Assembly (NCBI GenBank): GCA_016490735.1
Contig: JAEMWC010000032.1
Span: 1,579,501 to 1,643,500, forward strand
DNA: 64,000 bases
Reading direction: 5' to 3'
Source: Pachyseris speciosa
Taxonomy: Eukaryota > Cnidaria > Anthozoa > Scleractinia > Pachyseridae
Position numbers and translations under genes: made by a program. Positions within the stretch are counted from its first letter, which is position 1. Every line of letters begins with the position of its first letter. Of this stretch, positions 29,995 to 42,175 are shown piece after piece. A model generated the notes under the pieces. It saw only the letters and a program-made list of their open reading frames with translations, had not been told where the DNA came from and did not search any database.

Positions 29995-30934
29995 GAACCG
30001 GAGAAACAGGCAATAGTGATGGTTCACGTGCGTCGTTTTCCCAGCCAATGGGTATATGTGTGGAAAACAACAAAACCATTCTTGTCACCGATGCTCATGT
30101 AGGAGCAATTAAGTTGATAACAGAGATAAGTGCTGTCAATTTGTTTCTGGAAAACCTAGGGAAGCTGTATGAGGCATTTTCCGTTCACCTAAAACACATG
30201 CGGGTAAGCACTACTTCACGTCCAGAGGCTGTAGAAAAATTTAACTGCCTAGATGTTTTCCTTAAAGGGACTGTATCCTCTGTGCAGACACTGACGGGCA
30301 CAACAAGGAAAACAAATGGACCTGAAGGGACAGTTGCGAGCAAAACCACCGACTCCGTAGCCATGATTCGTCGCGTCTCAACATCGAAAAACTTAATCCG
30401 GAAGCGAAGGTCAATCCCGAAAGCCTGTTAACCCTGAAGGCTGAAAATCTTCACGCAGTGACACATCTTAAGCACCCTACGTGCCTACCATTACAGTATG
30501 CTAGGGACTTTGGAAGCCACATGTTAGAATCAGCCAAGAGAATGGCAAGGTGGTCTGCCTACCACTTCACTCAGCCATCGTCTTACTACCCAGTGCCATC
30601 CTCGCAGATCGATTGCAAAGATTTTCCTCGCATGGAGCCTTTGAGAAGTCCATTGGTGAGTCCAAAGGACAAGAAGCTGATGAGGAAATGGGCAAGAGAT
30701 CATGGAAAATGTGTTAGGCAGCGCACGGTGAGGCAGGAAACGAAACAATATAAGACGGGAACCCTTCCTTTAAACATGTACCAGACATCTGACACTCTTC
30801 ATTCATTAGGTGAGAGAATTGTCTGGCCATTCGAACATGACAGAGATCAGAATGTAAATGTGCAAGAAACGCCCACCGAAGTTAGTATGGATCAGGCATC
30901 TGAGTATGACACGGAGTCCGATGAAGAACCATAG
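29995..30934 (+). pseudogene. NHL/SAP-like family copy 2, C-terminal part
   Basis: It resumes with an NHL repeat (GTGETGNSDGSRASFSQPMG, ILVTDAHVGAIKLI). A helical part follows (FLENLGKLYEAFSVHLKH, NGPEGTVASKTT) to a stop near 30430 after a frame change. From 30434 the C-terminal region continues: LHAVTHLKHPTCLPLQYARD, MARWSAYHFTQPSSYYPVPS, then KCVRQRTVRQETKQYKTGTL and an acidic end SEYDTESDEEP. At least one frameshift plus the SINE make the gene non-functional. The family seems frequent in cnidarian genomes, from memory of similar proteins. Confidence 0.55.
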
Positions 30935-31405
30935 GAGGATGGAAATGTTAGTGCCCAGGAATCGAGTCAAGAAGTTGGAGGGAATAACAGAGAACTGAAT
31001 TTTCTTTTTATGGCTCCGAGAACACGATCGGGACGTATCATAAGAACGTCATTTAGGGCTGTTTTGTGGCAATAAGAGGTAAGTCTAAGGCCTCAGTTAT
31101 TAAGCTGTTCTCAACTCCGTGAAATAGCCAAATGTTTGTCCGTTACTCGTGAAAATGCAGTTTTTTAGCACGTGAAACGCGAAAAGCCCGATTTAGTTTA
31201 TGTGAAACGTGATCTTTACCCCCCTATACCCCCCTCGTATAACTGTACTGCATTGTAATTTATATTGTGGTGTAATTAGTAGTGTCGTATTTATACTGTA
31301 GTGTAATTATTTGATGTAATTAATGTAACTATATTGTAGCATAATTTATACTGCAGTGTAATTAGTAGTGTAGTGATAGCAATGAAAACGTAAAGCTAGT
31401 GGGAT

Positions 31406-31643
31406 GAGGCTGGAGTGACAAGGATACTTCACAAATTAATGTAATCAAGTAAGCTGAAGCCACAAGGAAGCGGGCATGGCACTTGTTTTATTGATATGTG
31501 GGTACTTGAGCTGTCCATGGCTGCTAATGCTTGGGGTCAATCTTTGCTTTGGTAGATTTAAGGGGTAATGCCCGCTACCTTGTGGCCTTAGTGCCCTTAG
31601 AGTGGCTTCAGCTTACTTGGTCACATTAATTTGTGAAGTATCC
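31406..31643. mobile_element. Third retrozyme-related copy, rearranged
   Basis: Bases 31406-31478 are the reverse complement of body and spacer sequence of the 9907-10370 element. Bases 31482-31643 are forward body ending GTGAAGTATCC exactly as that element does at 10368. The hammerhead core is missing: sequence jumps from GTACTTGAG to CTGTCCATGG at 31511. The foldback arrangement suggests inversion during integration. Confidence 0.75.
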
Positions 31644-31644
31644 G

Positions 31645-32575
31645 TGTAGTAATAGTACTTCAGGATAATTATTTAACGTAATTATTGTGCTTTTCTTTTT
31701 CACAAAACCGACTAACAAAAAGAATTATTTCTTGTAGATATAAAAACGCGTTCAAAGCTTGAACGCAGGGAATCATTTGCCACCCCTCTCTTCCCAACAC
31801 TCTTTACGACATCCATCTTTTAACTCGTTTTCTACCGCTCAACAAAATATCGGTCATAGGTGACCGATGTTTTAAAAGCCCACAACTTCCACAAATTCCG
31901 GACTATGGTTGAAATGAACCATTGCTATTGCCAAATGATCACTTTTTTAGACTTCATCACCCTCGAAACTGAACAAAACTTCTAATTTTCATTTAATATG
32001 ACTGTTTATTCTGTTGCAAAACCCTAAGAGGCCCTCGGACAACACCAAAATTCACGTAACTTTGTCTTGAAGTTTTTAAGACAAAAATTCCTGTTGAAGC
32101 TTTAAGTTGACATTGGCAGCAAACTTCGACTCAACTTCTTGCAATCTGTTCCTCATTTTCCTGCTCACTTCTTTAGCGCGACGTGGTTAACGCTATTTGA
32201 TTTCAGTTGCTCTCACGGTCTGTAACTTTCCCGTTTATGACCCAAAGGAATTCTGGGATATTCTTGCCTAACAGCAGCACGGAAGTCCGCCAATTTCCAT
32301 TTCAGATATTTTTTAGAACCGTGTCGAGCCACCCGGTCCTGCTGACAAAATATTGCACCGATTGCATTATTTACAAGTCAAAACTCGCCAAAATTGCCAT
32401 GCCAGGTCCCGGAATCCACTCACAAAACGACTACAGACACAACTTCACTCCGTGAATTGCCATCACTCGCTCGAATACTTTGAGCGGCCCACTTCGTGTG
32501 AAATTGCTTCTCACCTCTGTTTTCTTTCAAAGGATTGCCCATCAACCCAGCTTTTTGATGCCAGGCAGGGGGCTT
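31645..32575. other. No supported feature
   Basis: Chance frames only. No repeat partner was noted in the window. Confidence 0.4.
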
Positions 32576-32579
32576 CTGA

Positions 32580-34400
32580 GGTGGAAAATGGCTCGAAAAC
32601 ACACTTATACATCAAACAAGAAATTCTCAAAGAATTTGTAAGCGGCCTTTTTGACCATCCGAGCCAGATCAATGCATAGGATATAGTTCCAGTCGACTCC
32701 GAATGATTAAGACGTTTAAATTTCGGGGGGCTATATATGGATTGTTTGCTGGCTTAGTGCATTATCTTCGTACTGTAGTAGTTTGGTCCGTGGTTCAATT
32801 CCCCAAGTAGTCAAGTTTTTTTTCTTTGATCTGCTTTTTTTTTCTATCCCTTTTCACTTGATTTCATTTTCCTTTTGTCATCGCTTAAATTGTAAGCTGA
32901 TTTTGCAATTTAACACTGAAAAATGGTGAACCGATTCTATGGATATTCACTACTCGAAAAACCGACGCCAACTTCCGGTGAAGCTTGACAAAACACTGGC
33001 ACTTCGATTTGTTTGACGATTTGAAAGAAAGCGAAGAATTTGGTATAAACTGGCCGTTGACCAGTTTCTCGAAGATAACCGATATCTCCAACAGTGAAAA
33101 GAAAAGCTACGTTCAAACAATGCCACACAATCAAAAAGAGCTGCGTTGTTGAAATTGGTTTCACTTCCGGTATTGCACCATCACTAGTACTTATTTCACC
33201 ACTCGGTCAATAATTGTTTAGCATCAAAACCGGGTCAAAAGAACGCTCAAATTAATTCGTTTCCTATAAGAGGTACGTTGGAGTAATTCAATTCTGACTA
33301 AACATTTCTTTTAGAAAGGATTTCGCGATTCCTTACTCTGACCCCTAAATAAATATTTTTGTGCAAGAGCCTTTCAATTTGCGTGAATTAGTCGACCGTG
33401 AACTAACACGAAACATCGCCTCGTATTCTATGGCCCGTTCTTTTTCTTAACAATAACGAATAGTTTAATCTTGAAGTTGTATACCAAACTGTATACCGGA
33501 AACGCATTTAAAGCCGTGGCCGTATGCTAAAATTGCTACTCATTCGTAGAGAAATGGCAGTTTTATTTTACAGTCAACGCAAAAATGGTTTCGGAATTCG
33601 AATAGCACATTGATTTAACTTTCCAAAGATATAAAAATTATTGTAAAGCGATAGGTATAAAGCGAGATACAAATTTTTACGCACCCAACAAATTTCACTG
33701 AAAAAAAACTTGATTGAATATTTAATGAGATGTTTTTATCAATTTTATCACGTCCAAAAATAACTCGTTTTGAATATTTACTAAGTTGTGAGAAGGTATA
33801 AAAGTTAGCTAATTCGTAACGAATTGTTACACCTGAAGAATATAACAGGTAAAAAATGTTATCTGTCTAAAGTGTATTCGGCGTTTGAAGATCTTTAATA
33901 TTCTTTGCGTGTTTTTGCGGTTTGGTTTATCAAGCTATAACTTCTCAATATTTCTTGCGATTCTCAAACCTTTTTAATATGTTGCTGAAAACCGATCAAA
34001 AGAAACGCTCTCAATTAAATTCCTTTGCTATGAAATGTATATTGAAGTAATTCAATTCCGACTAAACATTTCTTTTGCAAAGGCTTTAACGATTCGTGAC
34101 TTTTTGGTGACCACTCACGTTAATTATTGCAAAATTCTCTGGCGAAGGTAACTGATGCGCAAGTGGCCCAGTCGGATAAGGTGCAGACTATGGGCGTTGA
34201 GATCTGAGGTCGCGCGTTCCTGTCGCCGGAAATTAAATAGTTTATTTATTTACTTGTCATTGTTCCTTCCACTGGCCGAGAGGGGTACGCGGCAAGTGAC
34301 GGACGAAACGACGAGAAAAGAAAAAAACAAGAAATTCTCCGGGAAATTAGAAGCGGCCGTTTTGACCATCTGAGCCGGATTAATGCACAGGATAAGTTCA
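32580..34400. repeat. tRNA-box-bearing dispersed repeat, copy A
   Basis: Bounded by two occurrences of ACAAGAAATTCT followed by GCGGCC and GACCATCYGAGCC (32617 and 34327). It contains CGATAACCGATATCTCCAAC (33074), TTTCGCGATTCC (33326) and a decayed tRNA-like stretch at 32750-32810 (GCTTAGTGC, GTGGTTCAATTCC). Another at 34160-34215 has TGGCCCAGTCGGATAAGGTG. The same landmarks recur in copies B and C. Confidence 0.65.
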
Positions 34401-34477
34401 AGTTGATCCAATCTCGTCCCCAGAGCCTACGTTACCCTTGTCCAGCGGAACGGCAACGGACGCTCTGGAAGAATTAA

Positions 34478-34509
34478 AACCGGAACCAGGAAATCCTGGT
34501 TCCGGTTTG
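34478..34509. repeat. Perfect 14-bp hairpin
   Basis: AAACCGGAACCAGG at the left is mirrored by CCTGGTTCCGGTTT, separated by about four bases. It lies just before a CpG-rich stretch and a possible first exon. Confidence 0.6.
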
Positions 34510-34540
34510 ATTGCGCCTGCGTGAGGTTTTAGGACAAAAT

Positions 34541-34609
34541 GGCGGCTGTTGATTATGTCAACACGTTCAGCAGGACCAATTTAGGGCAGCCAGCAGGGGC
34601 GATTCCACG
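34541..34609 (+). CDS. Possible first coding exon
   Basis: ATGGCGGCTGTT opens a frame (MAAVDYVNTFSRTNLGQPAG) that runs to a GTAATC donor-like site at about 34610. CAAAATGGCGGC is a good start context and the surrounding 34430-34560 is CpG-rich, as at gene 5' ends. No following exon was identified. An AATAAA lies near 35014. Note that AAAATGGCGGC also occurs in MITEs here, so this could be repeat sequence. Confidence 0.25.
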
Positions 34610-34619
34610 GTAATCGACC

Positions 34620-36740
34620 AACAATCAGAAAACAGTCACATACATTCGGTAGAAGCCAACTTGCGATTTCCTTTGTATAACACGACTCTTTCTAAGGATA
34701 CATACATCGATTCTTTTAGAGGAGGCTCAGTTACAACTTGCAAGTTTAATTAAGCTTTACATTACCCGCTTAGAGGATACTTATAATATATGTTCGGATT
34801 CTCAAGAATCATCGTTTCAGTGTTGGCTTAGAAAAAGGCCGATGAAAGCTTAACCTCAACAATAGTCCTACCTCATTTTTTGTTAGCCCACCCAGAAGTT
34901 CATACTGTAGCTGCTATCTGGAGAACAAGATTTTTAATGATGTAATGAAGTAGACTACTGACAATGAGACAGTGTTTCAGTACCTTTTCTCATCATTGTG
35001 TAATTTTTAAGTGCAAATAAAGTTTCATTATTATTGATGTATTTTTTGGTTGTATCCTATATGGTCATTTTGAGCTTTTCTATTCAAAACTTGCCATCCC
35101 CTTCCCCACCTTGTCTGTTGGACGGTTTCATAAAAGATACATTTATCTTTCAAGTATACATATTACATGAAATATATTTTCACCCATAAAGAGTTCCCTA
35201 AAAATAAATGTGACCTCTAAGGCATTTAACGTGGCCCCCTTACTTGTCCTTGACCTGGGGGAGGGGGGATTGCCTATTTATTATGCCACAACACAGTTTA
35301 TGAACAAATGAAAATCCTGAAAATAGAATATATAGCTGACCCTCACACCTGGCTATTAGAATTCTGGAATATCCTGTACATTTATGTGTTAAAATGTATT
35401 AATTTTTGGCAATATTCTTCCCTAGTTCTGGCCATGTATGGAAAACACTTTCTACATGCAAGTGTCTTTTCCAGTATCCCAAGCTTAGCCTGCACAGCTA
35501 CAGTAACTTTGTTGAAGAAGGAAGACATAGTCTAGTCCTAATGGCTTTTAGATCCCTTTTCAGATAAAACAAATCCTGATTTGTTTTTTGGCTGCACATC
35601 CAAGACTAAATCAAGGAGACACCAAATTAGAGGCAATCTTGGGTCCATCAAAATACAGATTGATTCAAAAGCACTTAATTTTCCTTTGACACTGATATAT
35701 GGTAACCTGGCAATAAACGCAGAGTGGAAGCAGTATGAGCCAATAGGAACTGCTCCTATTGCCAAATATAGAATATTTTATTCAGTTTGATGCCCAGTAC
35801 CCAGATCATGAATGAGAAGAGAGTGTTGTACCCTTACCCAGAGTCAGATGTTTTTGGCTGCACCATTATCACAACTTGACCTTGAAGGACACATTGCATA
35901 GAAAATGACAGAGGTCTCAAACAGCAGTATGATTAAAAATAGCTGGAGAAAGTAATTCAATAGTTGTCTATAACTTTATTCCTTTTTACTATTGTCCTAA
36001 CACCTGATTACCAAACATTGCTGCTCCAGTTTTAAACTTAGCCCAATTTCCCTTATGATAAGCCTTCTCTCTAATAAGTGCAACCCTCCTCAAAAATAGA
36101 TGGAAAAAGCCTCTGAGCGAGTATTTTACGGTATATGTATAAATTATTTATTACACAATGGATCAATCTCATTAAAGACGACTATATTCTGTTTATATAT
36201 TGAATCAATTCACTGTCAATTTCTGTGCACGGAAACCATATTGTTGCGAAATTCGACTACCACATTCCTCGTCTAACTTACGCTCTCTTTGAACATGATC
36301 TGCACATTGCCTCGCCTACTCTAACTCTTCAACAAGATATTTCAACCCCTTTATCATTGGTTTTGATGTGGAAAGTTTTATTTAAACACGAACGGCACAA
36401 ATACCTTGAACATTGGTCGGAGTACATGTTATAAATCGACATCCGTAAGCTGTTTGAGAGCTATTAAGATTCCATCTAATTTCGCCTTATCTATACAAAA
36501 TTAAACGCGGTGGCTTGTAACCGCATTATTACAACGACAGTAATTTTCCTTTGCTTGTGATCATTTCTGTAGCTTTAATTTCGTTCCACCATTGCCTGAC
36601 ACTTCGCGAAAACAACTTCCGATGCGGTTGATGCGGTCATGTTTATTGCTTTATTTTTACCAGCCAATCAGAAGTGTCCTTTTTGGATTCGACCAGAGGT
36701 TCGTATCCTTGGCGCTGGCCAAAAGGATCGCAGCCTCTGG
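34620..36740. other. No firmly supported feature
   Basis: A segment between repeat copies. The block 35580-35790 is open on both strands but has no splice support. No homology recognised. Confidence 0.4.
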
Positions 36741-36744
36741 GAAC

Positions 36745-37925
36745 GAGATTGAAGTTGATCGTAATTCAATTTTTGTCACCCTTCAGTTGGCATGACAGAC
36801 AATTCGTGACTCCGAATGATAGAGAATTTAAAATTCGGTTACGAGTTTAAAGACGTCTTTGGTGGCCAAGTTGGTTATTGCGCTCCTTTCCAACTGTGAT
36901 GGTAGCTTAGAGTCGGTGGTTCAAGCCCTAACGGGATCAAGTTTTTTTTCTTTGATCTCTCTTTTTTTTCTATTCCTTTTCACTTTTTTTCTTTTTTCTT
37001 TTGTCAACGCTTAAGCTGTAAACCTATTTTGCAATTTAACACGGAAAGGTAGTGAACCGATTCTATGGATATTCCCTACTTAACAAAAGCTTAACAAAAC
37101 ACTGGCTCTTCGATTTGCTTGACAACTTCAAAGAAGGGGAAGAATTTGGTATAAATCTGCGTCTTCGATCCGTTAACCAGTTTCACGACGATAACCGATA
37201 TCTCCAATACTACTAAGCTATGTTCAAACGAGCTGTGTTGGTTGATTTTACTTCCGGTATTGCACCATCACTAGTACTTCCGGTATTGCACCATCACTAA
37301 CTCGGTCAATATTTGTTTATCTTCAAAACCGGGTGAAAAGGAACGCTCAAATAAATTTGTTTCCTATAAGAGGTACATTGGAGTAATTCAATTCTGACTA
37401 AACATTTCGTTTTGAAAGGATTTCGCGATTTCCCTCTCACCCCTGTATTTTATGGCCACTAAAATCTACAAGTTCAGTTTAAAAACATTTACGGTCTTCC
37501 GAATAGCTTTAGTTAAGATCGGACTCCCACTCATCGGTGTTGTGAAATATTGCTCAAAATAAACGCTTTCAAATAAGTTCCTTGGCTATTGGAGTAATTC
37601 AATTCTGACAAAACATTTATTTTCTCTGTAGCCCTTGGTCACTGAAAAAGGCTTTTAAAGAGACGATGCGTGACCGACCTAATGACTTTATTTACTACAA
37701 AATTCTCTATTAACCGCAAGAGAAGTCTCATTAGTGCAATCGGATAAGGGGCCGAGGTTGGGATCTTATTTCTTTACTTATGTCATTGTTTCTTCCTCTG
37801 GCCGAGAGGGGCACGGGCCTCTCGGCGGACACCACGACAAAAAAAAAAAACAAGAAATTCTGCAAGAATTTGGAAGCGGCCTTTTAGACCATCCGAGCTT
37901 TTTGACCATCCGAGTCACAGGATGT
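36745..37925. repeat. tRNA-box-bearing dispersed repeat, copy B
   Basis: Shares with copy A AAGTTTTTTTTCTTTGATCT (36942), GAACCGATTCTATGGATATT (37056), CGATAACCGATATCTCCAAT (37189) and TTTCGCGATTTCC (37421). It ends with ACAAGAAATTCTGCAAG and GCGGCC near 37850. It is shorter than copy A by several hundred bases. Confidence 0.65.
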
Positions 37926-37929
37926 AGTT

Positions 37930-39830
37930 GAAGTCGATCGTACAGTAATTCAATTTTTGTTGTAGGCGCCTTTCAGTGAGCGTGACAGACGATTCAGACA
38001 GACTCCAACACGAAAGCTTGTCAAACTGTGTCAAAACACCGAATAACTAATCCTCGGATTTGTTTCAAACAAACTGAAGAATTTGGTATAAACCGGCGTC
38101 TTGGAATCGTGGACCAGTTTCTCGACGATAACCGATATCTCCACCACTGCAAAGCTAAGCTTGATCCAACTACAAACAACGTCACGCAATCAAAACAACT
38201 GCCTTGTTGATTTCATTCCGTATTGCTCCATCATCGCAGTAAATCGTGCCCAGACTACTACTCGGTCAACATAATTCAAATTGAGACTAAACATTTCTTT
38301 TAAAAAGGCATTCGCGATTCGTGACTCCGACCCTAAATAAACATTTTTGTTGAAGAATACGGAATTCAAATACTGCATGGTTTGAGCTTTCCATAGGTAG
38401 GAAAATTATTATCAAGCGATAAATACAAGGCGGCTTACATTTTTTTTACGCATTCCGCAAAATTCAATGTGTTTACTGGCATAAACTTAACTCCGCGTCA
38501 GCAATTTTTAGTGTTTAGTTTTCCATTTTCTGTTAGAATATAAAACGTTGTAATATTTGTAAACTACATTCATTTGTTTCTTGTTTCTTTTGGTGTAAAA
38601 CCAACTAGACTGATAAGGTGATATTATACAGAAGGAAAGTTTTTCAAAAGATTGCACCGGAAGCGACGTTAAGCAGTTTCCGGTTTCTCAAACTTAGCAG
38701 TAAACGTACAGAAATGGTACGTAGTTTTATTTTCTTTTAAAAGAATAATAGTTTCGGAATTTGAATAGCATATGTTTCTAGCTACCCGGAGAAACAAAAA
38801 TTATTACACAACGCCGGGTAAAATGCTAGTTTCAAAAGTCTTACTTTTAAAAGACAAGAAATTGTATCGGTCCAAGTCGCTGTGAATATTTTAAAATGAG
38901 TTATTTGTGGTTTACTGCAAGGATATTTACTTTAGTTACTGCAAACTGCTTTCCAAATTAGAATAGGTCATATTTTTAGCTTTCCAAAGAGATAAAAATC
39001 ATTGTGAACTATTCATTTGATACGAGATACGAGTTTTCACGCAACAGACAAATTTGAAAAAATTAATTTATGCTCAGGTAAACACAGGCAGCTCAAGCGT
39101 ACTGTGTGTGGAATTGGGTTTAGTAAAAATTTCTAATACGTACGCGTATTTCGGAGAAATAAAAGTAAATCTTTCTTCAATATGAAATCTTTTTGTTTGT
39201 CTACCTGTAATAAATTGCCTTTTAGTCAATTAAAGTTTATATTCTTTGCATTATTACGCGAAGTTTAGATACAACGACGCGAGCATCGAGAAAATAATCA
39301 TAATCACTCAAAATATAACCTGTAAAGCCTTTTTACCTTTAATCCATAGCCGCCTTACTGTGGTTTAGCCGTCGTTTTTAACGCCATTTCGTTGAATTTT
39401 TTTCCTACGAGTACTGTACATTATAAAATAACTGAAGGCAGGGGAGCTCTGAACGAATCCTCACCACGCAAAGACCAATAAATCTCCCTCAAATTGTTAC
39501 CAGAGAGACCGAAGATTATAGGCCTACCCGTCCGATGCGCGCCAGTTTCCAAATTCTCTTGCATGCGCCCTAGAAGCGCTCCGTTTTGGATCGATTTCGG
39601 CCATTGTCCACTGAGATCTCAGGGTCACGCGTTCAAGCCCCAGCGCCGGTGATAAAAATTTATTTATTTATTTCTTCCTCTGGCCGAACGGGGCACGGGA
39701 CAGGTGACGGACGAAACGACGGAAAAAAAACGGGTAATTTAAGAAGCGGCTCGTCGAACTACAAAAAAATGGGTATTGCTAGAAGCGGCTCGTCGCTAAG
39801 CGACGGCCGCTTAATAAGCAACGAATTGTA
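37930..39830. repeat. tRNA-box-bearing dispersed repeat, copy C
   Basis: Contains GACGATAACCGATATCTCCA (38115), TTCGCGATTCGTGACTCCGA (38310) and AAACATTTCTTTT like copy A. Its end at 39600-39790 has GAGATCTCAGGGTCACGCG, CTTCCTCTGGCCGA and CAGGTGACGGACGAAACGAC, as at 34200-34320. The middle is diverged. Confidence 0.6.
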
Positions 39831-39839
39831 GCTGCAGTG

Positions 39840-41340
39840 ATCGTTTAGAAATAAACGACAGCTAGCGTGACGAGCATGACAACAACGATAGAGCCTTCGG
39901 TGTTGTGGACCAGCGAAATCTCCGTGGTAACCCCGTATATGGAGTAGCCAGGTCGATTTGACCACCTACACTCTGGAAATTGCAAAAATGGCGACCAAAT
40001 CACCGGTAGAAAGAGTTAATTAGTTAATTAAACTTCTCAGTCCTCAGCGGGAAGAGAAGTAAACGTTGTCTTTCTTAAGTCGGGATTTAACCTAAACATC
40101 GTTTTTAGTCGCTAGACATGGATTTAACTCGAATTTAACGTTAATATCTCAATCCCGTTTCAAGCAATTAAAAATCCCTATGTTCATCTCACGAAGCTAT
40201 GTTGGGGATTTTTGTTAATTTTTTTATTATGTTTGGGTATATTTGGGAAGAGATGACTTTTTTCAAAGGATTAGTTAAATTGAGGGAAATAGGAAATATT
40301 AAAGATTTAATGAAGGTTTAAAATTGGAATTTGAAGTTAGAACTTAGTAGACGGACACCGAACAGTTCCCCAGCAACCTGCAGTGCCCTTGTTGGGTGTC
40401 AACTGTCTGGTGGTGTTTCGAAACATTTTTTTAAAACATTTCAATCCCTTCTTTAACCTTTTTAAAATTTCACTCCAATTCACCTTTAGTCACCCCCTTA
40501 AGCGGTTATAACTTTAGTGACTGAATACTCCAAAAACTTGTCTGTAATCTCGCAATCTGATTGGCTAATTTGCCTTTGTAGATAAGAGTCTACCCATGAG
40601 GTTTGTGGCTTAGGTATGAGACGTATTATGACTCCCTTATAATCTTATTTTGATAATTATCACTATCAAAAAGATGTACGATTAAACTCTCGTTGTTAGG
40701 CCACCGTAGCTTGATAAGAAATAAAACACAAACAGCGTAGATAAACATGGTAAACCAACGCATTTTATATAGACTTCATGTTTTGTATGCTAGGCAACAT
40801 ACATTTTCAAAAGCGACCGTTACAATTTTTGAAAAATATTTATATATACTTTTAATATAGGGCAGTTTACACTAAAAGCTGGCTCTAAAAATGACCACTC
40901 ATCAGCCATTGCTGACCCCGTTAAAACCACTGGACACAACATCAAGTGGGATTATTTTGACATTTTGGCGTCGGGCAAAATCGATTATCATTGCAAAATT
41001 AAGGAAACCTTATTTATATCCAAGAGTTTAAGCTAGAAAGTACTTCATGCCCCGCGTATGCATTTTGTTTTCTTGAAAGAGTTTTCTTATGGCTTTCACA
41101 TTTGCTTTTAGTCCATTTCATTGTATATGAATCAAGGCAGTCACGTGGGTGTGGTTCATGTGATACACACGCGCGGTACACGCGATAAAATAATTGCAGC
41201 GTTTTTTTGCAAAAAGGCAACCAGTTTCGATTTAAATTTGTTAGCAGAAAGGTTCAGTTAAGGCACCATGCAAATCTTGAGTTTAGTTTATTGGTAAAAA
41301 GATTGGGAAAAGGTAACAAATTTCGATTTGAACTTGTAGA
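39840..41340. other. No gene; one copy of a dispersed repeat
   Basis: The stretch 40593-40690 (CCCTTATAATCTTATTTTGA, TCAAAAAGATGTACGATT) is similar in the same orientation to 44690-44780. Otherwise nothing was recognised. Confidence 0.4.
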
Positions 41341-41344
41341 CAGC

Positions 41345-41640
41345 TAGCCCAAATGAATTGAATTGAATTATTTAAGCTCGATAACGTGAGGAGTGGTTGC
41401 CCATTCTCCCGAGCCAGGGGCTCATGTAATAAACGTTCGAGCGTTCCGGATCGAATTGGAATTTAGAAGTGTTGGTTTTTGTGGAGAGGGGAAAACCGGA
41501 GTACCCGGAGAAAAACCTCTCAGAGCAGAGTAGAGAACCAACAACAAACTCAACCCACTTATGACACCTAGTCCTGGAATCGAACCCGGGCCACACTGGT
41601 GGAAGGCGACTGCTCTCACCACTACGCCAACCCTGCTCCC
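41345..41640 (-). repeat. tRNA-derived SINE with pentamer tail
   Basis: On the minus strand a tRNA-like head (41640-41570) has A box TTGGCGTAGTGGTGAGAGC and B box CGGGTTCGATTCC. It is followed by TCTACTCTGCTCTGAGAGG and TTTTTCTCCGGGTACTCCGG, a conserved body found in many invertebrate SINEs. It ends in a short (AATTC)n tail at 41345-41370. Transcription would be by Pol III. Confidence 0.75.
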
Positions 41641-41649
41641 CCAAACAAA

Positions 41650-42170
41650 GGTGCCAAATATAGATTTTCAGTTGTTCGCGGAGAATTTGGAATTTGTTGG
41701 AAGAGATATTTAAAAAAGGTACCAAATTTTGATTTTCAATTATTGGCCGAGAAAATAAAATGACGCGTGTTAATTTCTTTATTATTTTCCACCTAAAGAA
41801 TTATTGTAATAAAATTAGTAAAATGGCATGGTATAATTATCCAGGATTATCTGATTAATTTGGGATAAAATTAAACGTAAAATTAGATAATGGGCCATAA
41901 ATTAGGGACCCACACCAATTTCTATTTGAAAAGCAGAATGCCGGAAACTCAGTTCACTGATCCTTAAGGTTCCAGAGCCAGTAGGCGTCATTAGGGATTG
42001 GATTCAACCTTGTCTACCTTGTAATGACTACATTTAATGGTACACTATGTTGTTTGGATACCTTAAAAATTGTCCTCTAATCTTGTTTTTGAAACCTTTT
42101 AAGCTAGGCCATCATGTCAAACTGAATTAAATTAAGGTATTAGAGGCAATCAATAAAGCAAGCAAGCAAG
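41650..42170. other. No supported feature
   Basis: AT-rich sequence. A short (AAGC)n run at 42155-42170. Confidence 0.4.
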
Positions 42171-42175
42171 TCAGT

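Larger units (their letters stand above)
28057..31240 (+). mobile_element. Possible transposon enclosing NHL/SAP family copy 2
   Basis: TATAAGAGGGGGTATAGGG (28057-28076) reappears inverted as CCCTATACCCCCCTCGTATA (31221-31240), like short terminal inverted repeats. Inside each end are iterated motifs related to CGTGAAACGTGAT (28080-28245 and 31115-31215), as in subterminal transposase sites. Between them lies the NHL/SAP gene copy. The mobile nature is inference; no transposase was recognised. Confidence 0.35.

Noticed and set aside
30458..30934. Independent gene starting at ATG 30458
   Set aside because: It continues the NHL/SAP family protein from the previous frame after a frameshift, so it is part of a broken copy.
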